Shown here one piece after another: positions 53,380-62,599 of a stretch of 64,000 nucleotides of DNA. The stretch is taken from positions 155,304,357-155,368,356 of the forward strand of contig CM019824.1 of the NCBI GenBank assembly GCA_009763385.1. Reading direction: 5' to 3'. The first letter of the stretch is position 1. Every line of letters starts with the position of its first letter. Below the pieces are notes generated by a model. The model was not told the origin of the DNA, did not search any database, and saw nothing but the letters and a program-made list of their open reading frames with translations. This stretch comes from Coix lacryma-jobi var. lacryma-jobi. Taxonomy: Eukaryota > Streptophyta > Magnoliopsida > Poales > Poaceae. The position numbers were made by a program, and so were the translations under genes.

Positions 53380-55845
53380 ATGTCGACCCTAAGTCAAAAA
53401 CAATTTGATGAGATTGTGAAGAAGGTTTCTGCTCAGATAATTGAAGATCAAGCAAAGAAGCATGAAGATGAAATGAAGAAGATGAAAGATGATATTGAGA
53501 GTTTGAGGCGAGCTTTAGACATTAAAGCCGAATCATCCGGAAGTGGAGAAAATCCGCCACCGCCCAAAGATGAAAAGAAGAAGGGAGATGAAGAGAAAGG
53601 CAAGAGAGACAACGAGTTCTCTAGAGTGCCTTATGACTATAGCCAAATGGGCAAAGTCATTCAATTGCCTAGCGTCAATCTAGGCAAACCACCCGCCTTT
53701 GATGGAATCAACTACAATGATTGGGCACACAAGATGAAGCTACACCTTCTTGCTGCAAGAGTTTGGGAGATTGTTGAGAGTGGACCAAGTCATGCTGAAG
53801 GTCAAGAGTTCACTGACAATGATGTGATTGAGTTTCAACAGAATGTTTAGGCCGCATCATTGATCCTATCATGCCTTAAGCCTGAAGAAAGCAACAAGGT
53901 ACATGGAATGGAGAGTGCCAAGAAGATTTGGGACACCCTCAGGATATCATATGAGGGTGATGCAAGTGTGAGAAAGTGCAACATAGAGCTTCTTCATGGA
54001 AAGATTGAGAACTTTGCTATCAAGAAAAGCGAGACCCCTCAACAAATGTTTGATAGATTCATGACATTGGTCAATCAGATTAGAGCTGTCGGAGACAAAA
54101 AGTGGGATGACTACTCAGCTGGAAGAAAGCTATTGAGAGCATATAGAAAGAGGAACAATACTCTTGCATCAATCATCATGGAGAGACCCAACTATGAGAG
54201 CATGGGACCTCATGAGATGCTTGCCAAAATAAAGCATCATGAAGTCTTGGATGATGAAGCTCTAGAAGATCAAGAGGAAAGCCACAAGAAGGTGGTAGCT
54301 CTCAAAGCTAATCAAGAAGAAGGAAGCAAGGCCCGAGATGACTCATCAAGTGAAGGAAGTGATGACTCCGATGATGAGATTGCTCTCCTTGTGAAGAACT
54401 TCCAAAGATTTATGAAGAAGAAAATGTATAAGAGGGGCAAAAGCGGATAATTCAAGAAGTCAAAGAAGAGGACATGTTATGAGTGTGGTGCGGATGATCA
54501 TTTCATTGCCGATTGTCCACAAAAGAAGAACAAGAACAAATATAGCAAGAGTGATGACAAGAAGCAAAGAAGAAGAAGAGGTGGTGAAGCTCATCTTGGT
54601 GAGGAATGGTTCTCAGAAGATGATTCAAGTGATGAAGAGAAGAGCAAGAGCAAGGAGAAGGGAGCGGCCAACATTGCCATACACAAGACCTCTTCTCCAA
54701 GCCTCTTCTCCAACATGGCTACATCGACAACTTCATCACGCTTGTTCGAGAACCTCTCCGACGATGAGGATGACTTCACTCATTCTTGCTTCATGGCTAA
54801 GGATGAGAAGGTATCATCTAACTCTCCTACTTGTTCTAGCGATGAATATAGTTATGATGAAATGGATGAATTTGAGCTTAGCATAATCAGAAAATTTGGT
54901 AAGAAAGGTGGACCTAAAATCATAAAGTTGCTCACTAAATTAGAGAGTCGGAATGAGAGTCTTGCTTTGCAAGGGGACTTGATCTCTCAAGAGAGAGAAA
55001 AGAACCTTGCATTGGAAGCCTCTCTTGCCGAGGAGAAGTTGAAGGTTGAGAAATTGACCGTGGAATTATCTTTAGCCAATGACTCTAACAAGAAGTTGGC
55101 TAAGGAGTGTTCCACAAGCAATGACTCAATTGCTAGACTAAAGAATGAGGTTAGCTTGGTTCAAGAAAGCCTCACAAGCTTTCAAGATAAATATCAAACT
55201 CTTGAACTAAGCTACAACACTCTTTGGAATAGCACTTCTTCAACTTCTTCTAAGGATTTCGATGGCTCTAATGCCTCAACTAGTAATGGTTGCAAAAGAT
55301 GCTATAAAATTGATATAAATGCTTGTGCAACTAACCTTGTTGAGCTAGAGAAGAAAGACAAGGAGATTCATAGGTTGAACATGATCTTGAGGAATGGTTG
55401 CAAGTGTAAGGTGCAACAACCAAAAGATATCCTCAAGACCGCAAGACACCCATCCATCAAGGATGGAATTGGGTACAATAGGTATGGTGGTAAGGCCAAT
55501 GGAAGGAAGATGGTCAATGGGGTACCTTTTGTTAACTTTAACAAAGGGGTCCCTCTCTTTGACCTCATGAACAAGGCCAACAAGGTTGCCAATCCCAAAG
55601 CTCCACTTGCTAATGGTAAGATCAACAAGGAAAAGCAAGTGGAGGCCCCCAAGCAACAAAAGCCCATATCAAGAAGCTATACATGTGATTACTTGTGTTG
55701 TTGGGGGGAGGATGGCAAGATAGTAGTCAAGTATGTTGGTGCCCTCAAGAAGAGGGAAATTATGAGAAATGTTTGGGTGCCAAAAGCTTATGTGACTAAC
55801 CCCTTAGGACCTAATCTCATTTGGGTACCTAAATCAAGAACATAA
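53380..55845 (+). pseudogene. gag: Sirevirus gag, interrupted by two stops
   Basis: Starting at the ATG at 53380, the Gag frame has a Lys/Glu-rich coiled coil at residues 10-45. A UBN2-type capsid core follows (INYNDWAHKMKLHLLAARVW, AKKIWDTLRISYEGD), then acidic stretches. A CCHC zinc knuckle (CYECGADDHFIADC) lies near 54475-54520, and a long second coiled coil (55000-55200) precedes a Cys-rich C-terminus. In-frame TAG at 53848-53850 and TAA at 54448-54450 break it, yet the frame is otherwise open for 2.46 kb. The large coiled-coil C-terminal extension is a Sirevirus mark. Pol follows in the +1 frame after a short gap containing another TAG. Confidence 0.9.
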
Positions 55846-55885
55846 TCTTGTTTTGTAGAAATATGCCTCCGGTGGGTCAAGTTGG

Positions 55886-58800
55886 GTGTTGGATAGTGGA
55901 TGCACCAATCATATGACCGGGGCAAAAGAAATGTTCTCCTCCTTCCAACCAAGCAACGACACATGCAACAACATTGTGTTTGGTGACAACGAAAAAGGAG
56001 AAGTGCTTGGTTTGGGTAAAATTGCTATCTCAACTGACAATTCCATATCTAATGTATTACTTGTGCATTCGTTGAGTTACAACTTGTTATCTGTTTCTCA
56101 ACTTTGTGAAATGGGTTACGATTGTCTCTTTACGGATAAGGGTGTGACCGTCTCTAGAAGAAGGGATTCCTCTATTGCATTTAAAGGCGTGTTGAAGGGA
56201 AAACTTTACCTAGTTGACTTCTCAACTAGTAAGGTAGAACCTACAACATGTCTAATGGCAAAATCCAGCATGGGTTGGCTTTGGCATCGCCGACTAGCTC
56301 ATGTTGGGATGAGGAACTTGGCCCAACTTCAAAGGGAAGGGCACATCCTTGGACTAACCAATGTCTCATTTGAGAAAGATAGGATTTGCAGTGCGTGCCA
56401 AGCAGGAAAGCAAGTTGGAGCAAAGCATCCAATGAAGAATGTTGTATCAACCACAAGACCATTGGAGCTGCTTCACATGGACCTCATCGGACCCGTTGCT
56501 TACCAAAGCATCGGTGGTAACAAATATGGTTTCGTTATTATTGATGATTTTTCTCGTTTCACTTGGGTGTTCTTTTTAGCAGATAAAACTGAGACCCAAG
56601 GTATCTTCAAGAAGTTTGCTAGAAGGGCTCAAAATGAGTTTGAGCTCAAGATCAAGAAAGTGAGAAGCGACAATGGGACCGAGTTTAGAAACACCAACAT
56701 AGAAGAGTATCTTGATGATGAAGGAATCAAGCATGAGTTCTCCGTTTCATATACCCCACAACAAAATGGGGTTGTGGAAAGAAAGAATAGAACTCTTGTT
56801 GAAGCCGCAAGATCTATGTTGGATGAATACAAGACTTCTCATGGCTTTTGGGCGGAGGCGATGAACACAGCGTGTCATGCAATCAACCGCCTATACCTTC
56901 ACAAGCTAAGGGGGAAGACGCCATATGAGCTTCTAACCGGTAACAAACCGAAGGTGCACTACTTTAGAGTCTTTGGCTGCAAGTGTTTCATACTTAACAA
57001 GAGGGCCAAAAGCTCAAAGTTTGCACCTAAGGTACATGAAGGCTTTCTACTTGGTTATGGTACTAACGAACATGGCTACCGTGTATTCAATAATGCCACC
57101 GGCACTATTGAGTTAACGGTAGATGTGACCTTTGATGAATCCGATGGCTCCCAAAAGGAGCAAGTCAATGATGAGCTTGTAGGTAATGACGTGCCTCCAT
57201 CCGAAGCTATCAAGAGGCTTGCAATCAGTGATGTGAGGCCCGTTGAAATTCAAGATGATGAAGATGATCCATCACACACTCCACAAGATTCTCATATCCA
57301 TCATGTGCATCCAAATGTGCATGATAAAGCTTTCGCAACTCCGAACGATGGTAGTGTGGGTGATGTTCAAGTGATACATCAAGTTGATGATCAAACACAA
57401 GCTCAACATGAAGTCCGACAAGAAGATGGGGACATCAACACATATGATGAAGATGATGAAGATGGACCCATCCAAAGGAGATCACTTGTGCCACATCCAA
57501 GAGTTCATCATACAGTTCAACGGGATCATCCCGTTGACAACATATTGGGGAGCATATGGCGTGGGGTAACGACACACTCTCGCTTAGCAAGTTTTTGTGA
57601 ACATTACTTGTTTGTCTCCTCTTTGGAAGCTCTTAGGGTGGAAGAAGCACTTGATGATCCGGACTGGGTGATGGCTATGCAAGAAGAGTTGAACAACTTC
57701 ACCAGGAATGAAGTCTGGTCCTTGGTGGAAAGGCCCAAGCAAAATGTGATAGGAACCAAATGGGTCTTCCGCAACAAGCAAGACGAGCATGGCGTGGTAA
57801 CAAGAAACAAAGCACGGTTGGTGGCTCAAGGTTTCACTCAAATCAAAGGTTTGGATTTTGGGGAAACCTATGCACCTGTAGCTAGGCTTGAATCAATTCG
57901 CATATTACTTGCCTTTGCTACTCACCATGATTTCAAGCTATACCAAATGGACGTGAAAAGTGCATTCCTCAATGGCCCCCTCTCCGAATTGGTATACGTG
58001 GAGAAACCACCGGGTTTTGAAGATCCAAAGTTTCCCAACCACGTCTACAAGCTCGACAAGGCGCTCTATGGGCTCAAACAAGCCCCTAGAGCTTGGTATG
58101 ATTGCCTTAAGGACTTCCTACTCAAAAAGAGTTTTGAGATAGGAAGAGCCGATGCTACTTTATTTACTCGCAAAGTTGATAATGATATCTTTGTGTGCCA
58201 AATATATGTCGATGACATAATATTTGGTAGTACTAATGTGGCTTTTTGTGAGGAATTTAGTAGGATCATGACCAAAAGGTTCAAGATGTCCATGATGGGT
58301 GAGTTGAAGTATTTCCTTGGATTCCAAATCAAGCAACTCAAGGATGGCACGTTCATCAGTCAAACCAAGTATACAAGAGACATGCTAAAGAAGTTTGAGA
58401 TGGACAAGGCCAAACCCGTCAAGACCCCCATGCCTACCAATGGACATCTTGATCTAAATGTGGATGGTAAGTCAGTGGACCAAAAGGTATATCGCTCTAT
58501 GATCGGTTCATTACTTTACCTTTGTGCATCTAGGCCCGATATCATGCTTAGTGTGTGCATGTGTGCAAGGTTTCAAGCTAATCCGAAAGAATGTAATATT
58601 ATGGCCGTTAAGAGAATCTTTCGATACTTAGTGCACACTCCGAATCTTGGTTTGTGGTATCCCAAGGGCTCCACTTTCGATCTACTTGGCTATTCCGATT
58701 CGGACTATGCCGGTTGCAAAGTAGATCGGAAGAGTACTACTGGGACTTGCCAATTTATTGGAAGGTCTTTGGTGTCTTGGAGTTCTAAGAAACAAAATAG

Positions 58801-59158
58801 TGTTGCCCTATCCACCGCCGAAGCCGAGTATGTGGTGGTCGGCGCATGCTGTGCTCAACTACTTTGGATGAAGCAAACACTAAAAGACTTCGGATGTGAG
58901 GAAAACAAAATTCCACTTTTGTGTGACAATGAGAGTGCTATCAAGCTAGCCAACAATCCCGTGAACCATTCTCGCACAAAACACATAGACATCCGACACC
59001 ATTTCTTGAGAGACCATGAAGCCAAAGGAGATATTGCATTACGCCATGTGAGCACCGAAAAACAACTAGCCGATATCTTCACAAAGCCTTTAGATGAGTC
59101 AAGATTTTGTGCTTTGAGGAGTGAACTAAATATCATTGATTCTCGTAACGTGGCTTGA
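55886..59158 (+). CDS. pol: Sirevirus Pol polyprotein (protease end, integrase, RT, RNase H)
   Basis: The frame is open for 1090 codons from the first leucine codon of the protease motif LDSGCTNHMTG, which carries the active-site D-S-G; it has no ATG of its own. Domains in order: GAG-preintegrase zinc region (HRRLAHVGMRNL, CSACQAGK), integrase core with LLHMDLIGPV, VRSDNGTEF and QQNGVVERKNRT, then RT with YQMDVKSAFLNGPL and the catalytic box QIYVDDIIFG. RNase H follows with YSDSDYAGC, STAEAEYV and CDNESAIKLANN. It ends QLADIFTKPLDE... at 59158. All catalytic residues are present. Expression needs frameshift or suppression from gag, so the genomic copy is enzyme-competent but not self-evidently translated. 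Confidence 0.95.
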   Translation: MLDSGCTNHMTGAKEMFSSFQPSNDTCNNIVFGDNEKGEVLGLGKIAISTDNSISNVLLVHSLSYNLLSVSQLCEMGYDCLFTDKGVTVSRRRDSSIAFKGVLKGKLYLVDFSTSKVEPTTCLMAKSSMGWLWHRRLAHVGMRNLAQLQREGHILGLTNVSFEKDRICSACQAGKQVGAKHPMKNVVSTTRPLELLHMDLIGPVAYQSIGGNKYGFVIIDDFSRFTWVFFLADKTETQGIFKKFARRAQNEFELKIKKVRSDNGTEFRNTNIEEYLDDEGIKHEFSVSYTPQQNGVVERKNRTLVEAARSMLDEYKTSHGFWAEAMNTACHAINRLYLHKLRGKTPYELLTGNKPKVHYFRVFGCKCFILNKRAKSSKFAPKVHEGFLLGYGTNEHGYRVFNNATGTIELTVDVTFDESDGSQKEQVNDELVGNDVPPSEAIKRLAISDVRPVEIQDDEDDPSHTPQDSHIHHVHPNVHDKAFATPNDGSVGDVQVIHQVDDQTQAQHEVRQEDGDINTYDEDDEDGPIQRRSLVPHPRVHHTVQRDHPVDNILGSIWRGVTTHSRLASFCEHYLFVSSLEALRVEEALDDPDWVMAMQEELNNFTRNEVWSLVERPKQNVIGTKWVFRNKQDEHGVVTRNKARLVAQGFTQIKGLDFGETYAPVARLESIRILLAFATHHDFKLYQMDVKSAFLNGPLSELVYVEKPPGFEDPKFPNHVYKLDKALYGLKQAPRAWYDCLKDFLLKKSFEIGRADATLFTRKVDNDIFVCQIYVDDIIFGSTNVAFCEEFSRIMTKRFKMSMMGELKYFLGFQIKQLKDGTFISQTKYTRDMLKKFEMDKAKPVKTPMPTNGHLDLNVDGKSVDQKVYRSMIGSLLYLCASRPDIMLSVCMCARFQANPKECNIMAVKRIFRYLVHTPNLGLWYPKGSTFDLLGYSDSDYAGCKVDRKSTTGTCQFIGRSLVSWSSKKQNSVALSTAEAEYVVVGACCAQLLWMKQTLKDFGCEENKIPLLCDNESAIKLANNPVNHSRTKHIDIRHHFLRDHEAKGDIALRHVSTEKQLADIFTKPLDESRFCALRSELNIIDSRNVA

Positions 59159-59366
59159 TGTCTTGCACATATTTGTTTTCACCTAGAGACCTAGACAAAT
59201 GCTTTGACAAAATATTGTGTGTGATTTCAAAATCTATTTTGCATGCTTCTCTTATGTCCATGGCTATGTACTGTTTATTTGAAATCTGGACATGATTGAA
59301 GTTTGTGTAGTATATCACACAAAGTTCACCTAGAATAGCCCTATGTCCATTCTAGAAGTGTACAGC

Positions 59367-59458
59367 CGGTAGTACCGCTATAGGGGCGGTAGTACCGACG
59401 TCGGTAGTACCGACCCCTTTGGGCGGTAGTACCGACCGTGTTGACCCGAGTATAAAAG
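59367..59458 (+). promoter_or_regulatory. Promoter-like module between pol and the env-like gene
   Basis: Four CGGTAGTACCG palindromes (59367-59377, 59387-59397, 59402-59412 and 59424-59434) precede a TATA box TATAAAAG (59451-59458). This is the same order and nearly the same spacing as in the LTR, where the final palindrome lies 23 bases before TATAAATA. Downstream is a CT-rich leader (59480-59600). It may drive a separate mRNA for the env-like gene; this is inference. Confidence 0.55.
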
Positions 59459-59686
59459 GTCACGGTGAAACCCTTTTCAACCCTACCCAGTCAAACTCCT
59501 TTGACTGCAGCCGCCGCCTCCTTCAGCCCGTGCAGCCGCCGCGCCATCTCTCCTCTCCGATCTCCCTCCTTCTTCACCCAAATCCAAATCCCTCCGGTGG
59601 GAAGGTGCATGGGAGCAAGGAGATCGTCTTGGTGGTGTTCTTGAAGCCCGAAGTTTCTTCCTTCATTGGATTTCGACCTCTTCTTC

Positions 59687-60012
59687 ATGAGTAGCAAGGT
59701 ACTAGGGTGTTCTTGCCCGATCTCTCAATGTACCTTGTTCTAGGTCGATTCCTTTGGTAGGATTGCTCTATCTAGTGTATAGATGTTTCTAGGATGTATG
59801 TTTTGCAACTTCTTGGACGATTTGTGTGATTGGATTGAAGGAAACCGCACGCTGTAGTGCGGTCGGTAGTACCGACCCTCCTCGGGCGGTAGAACCGACC
59901 GCGCACAGTGAGGCGCTTTCCTCCCCAATTTTGATCGTCGTCTTTGCTACATCCTTTGAAGTAATCTTTCTATCTCCTTTGTCTCACTTCGGTCTATGCT
60001 ATCTTGTTCTAG
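59687..60012 (+). other. Possible first mini-exon and 314-bp intron of the env-like gene
   Basis: ATGAGTAGCAAG (59687-59698) is followed by GTACTA, and TTGTTCTAG ends at 60012 immediately before the ATG of the long frame. Removing 59699-60012 keeps the phase. The interval also holds two further GGTAGTACCG-type sites near 59862-59900. Splicing is predicted only from sequence. Confidence 0.4.
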
Positions 60013-62072
60013 ATGTCGCATGGCCGGAGGCCCTCTCACCAGGCCGGAGATGATGATTAGGAAGAGTATGTGGCTTTGGGGCTTGAGGATGTGCAGCAGG
60101 GAGAGACGCAGTGCCGCAATCCCGCGCGTCGTGCTCGTCCTGGTGGCAGTAGCGAGGATGTCCCTCGTCAGGTCCGTGGACATTCGTCCACGAGTCGTCG
60201 TGGTACCGACAGCGGCAGAGGCAGATCCGGTGGCAGTGGTGCAGGCAGTGGTGTAGTTGGGAGCGATGCAGGTGGGAGTGGTCATGCTGCTCCTCCGCCT
60301 TCTCCGCCCCCTGTCGCTGGTCCGCCCGGGCGCCTGCATAGCGTCATTGTGGGTGGTGTGACTCAGGCGGCTGGTCCTGAACGTGAGGTTCGTTCCATCG
60401 ATCCTCGCGTTGGACCGCCATCTCCTCCGACTTCAGGGTTGTTGCTTATCAACCGGGTGTTTCATATGCACCCTGAAGCTGGAGCCTTGATGACTGCCCC
60501 CGCACATCTTGGAAATCCCATAGACTACTCCGACAGGAAGCGGGGAAACCTGTTGAGAACCCAAAGGTCAGAAAATCCATATCTTTTTGTTCGGGATGAT
60601 ACAGTGGACAGGAGGTTTTGGTCCCGGTTCCAGCAAGATTACTATGTGTCAGTCCTTTGGAGGGGTTTTTGTGCTAAGGGGCATCCTCCACTCTTTGAGC
60701 ACAAGCGTTTATCTATTCGGTCCTTGACTGACAAGGGCTCCGAAGAGATCGATGCTCTGGTTCAGAGGCTGGAGGACTGGAGAATTCTTGGTTTGATATC
60801 TGGGGAGCGCAGCTACAACCAGGAGATTATCTGTCAATTTTGGGCCACCCTGTTTATTGATCAAGAGGCTTAGGTGCTGCATTGGATGACCCAAGGGGTC
60901 CACTACCGGTGCAACTTCGTCACCTTTGCTAGGTTGTTGGGCTTCAACCATGAAGACAGAGATGCTCCTCGCTTATCTGAGATGTATGGTGGGGGCATGT
61001 ACACAGAGCAGCTGTAGAGTTCAGGTGTCTACATGGATGGTGTAGTGGCAAACTTCAAGGTCCCTGGCCTGAAGCCTGTCTACTTTGTCCTTAACAACTT
61101 GATGCGCCTGACTCTAGATCCTAAGGTTGGAGACCAAGACAACTTGAGAGATGATGCTGCCAAGGTCCTTGTCCGGTTTGCTTTGCCAGATGGCCGGTTC
61201 AGCATCTCACACTTTCTCTGGCAGAAGATCTCAGATGTCTATAGTGACCCTCACAAGAACCTGCCTTATGCTCCATATCTAATGCACATCATTGAGCATG
61301 TTGTGGGAGCTACCTTTGAGTACGACCGGACGGTGAAGGAGTACGGTGTTCGGAAGTTTACATCGCTCGTCAAGGACAAGGCTGTTGAAGGCGATGAGGT
61401 TCCAGCAGCAGCAGCAGCGCCTGGCGAGGCACATGGCCCTGAGCAGGCTAGTGGGGATGTCCCTCCTGCTACTGCGCCTCCTCTGCATCGTGAGAGGCGT
61501 AGGAGTGGCGGTCTTCGCTCCGCACTTGGCAAGATTTTCAAGTGGATGTGCTACAGGGCCGAGCGCGATGAGCGGCATCATCAGGAGGTGCGTGAGCACC
61601 TTGGTCTCCCCCCGCATTCTCCGCCCGACCCCATCCAGATCCTTTTGCCGAGTATGATGCTCAGCCCTAGCACCATGATGATGATGATGATGACGATGAT
61701 CACCAGCAGCAGCAGCCCCAGCAGCCCGGTGGTGGTGAGGCTGGCTTTTATAGCTCCATGTTGTACCAGTCTCCTCAGTTCTATCCTCAGTCTCCACCAC
61801 AGTACCAGGCTCCTCCTTTCTACCCTGACTATGGTGCGGGTACGTCCTTTGCTGGCGGATCCACATCATATCACGGGGGTGGTGGCGGCTCGTACATGGG
61901 TTTTGTTGGCCCCGACGCCGATCCAGCTGGGAGTGGTGGTTTCCGCGACCCTACTCCTCCGTCGGATTCTTCTGCTCCGTCGTCGCTCCCAGGAGGTGAT
62001 GTTGGTGCGAGTGCGTATTCCTCTCTCTTCGGTGATCCTTATCATGGTGGGTCTTCCAGCAGCTACTATTAG
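60013..62072 (+). pseudogene. Sirevirus env-like / putative plant transposon protein gene, broken
   Basis: A long frame from the ATG at 60013 encodes an Arg/Gly/Ser-rich N-terminus. A conserved core follows (NRVFHMHPEAGALM, ENPYLFVRDDTVDRRFW, NQEIICQFWATLFIDQEA, GVHYRCNFVTFARLLGF, LPYAPYLMHIIEHVVGATFE) that resembles the putative plant transposon protein domain found in extra ORFs of plant retrotransposons. The C-terminus, in another frame (to 62072), is rich in Tyr/Pro/Gly/Ser. In-frame TAG codons lie at 60058, 60871 and 61015, and the frame shifts near 61640 next to an ATGATG repeat. No signal peptide or transmembrane helix is evident, so the env-like label follows genomic position, not demonstrated function. 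Confidence 0.7.
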
Positions 62073-62114
62073 TTCTTTGCTTATCGTGGCCTACCCGTTT
62101 TGGTACTTGATGCC

Positions 62115-62597
62115 AAAGGGGGAGTGTTAGGCTTTATCTTGGTGTAATAGCTAGCTGTGTGAGAGAGGGTTAATCTTTGAGAACTAAGTGTGGTATGCTA
62201 CTTTTATTTGTGATGTGATGAGGATGTAAAACTTTTATGTTTAATGTTAAATTCATGTATGTTTTATCCTCCCTAGTTGTGCTCTTGTCATGGATGGTGA
62301 TTGTTGCTCTTACTTTATTTCATTGTTTCGTGGATCACCATGTCATATTGTTCATGCATCACAAAACTGATATATATAATGTTGTCACACACACTTAGGC
62401 ACCCCACGGATTGTAAAAATTAGGGGGAGCTCTTGTTCTTGTGTATGCAACCTTGCTTTAAGTCAAGGTTTGAAATTCATATCCAAAGCATACACTAAGG
62501 GGGAGCTTGAACTAAATTTTGGAATTCAAAAGTTTCAATTCTTTCTATGCTTATTGTAAGCCAAAGTTGGTTGTCATCAATTACCAAAAAGGGGGAG
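62115..62597 (+). repeat. Four polypurine-tract copies before the 3' LTR
   Basis: AAAGGGGGAG (62115-62124), AGGGGGAG (62422-62429), AAGGGGGAG (62497-62505) and AAAAAGGGGGAG (62586-62597) precede the LTR. Only the last abuts it and should prime plus-strand synthesis. Multiple polypurine tracts in this position are a known Sirevirus trait. Confidence 0.85.
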
Positions 62598-62599
62598 TT

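Noticed and set aside
53848..53850. TAG in gag as a programmed readthrough stop
   Set aside because: It lies in the middle of the capsid region, not at a gag-pol or pol-env joint, and further stops follow; mutation is the simpler reading.
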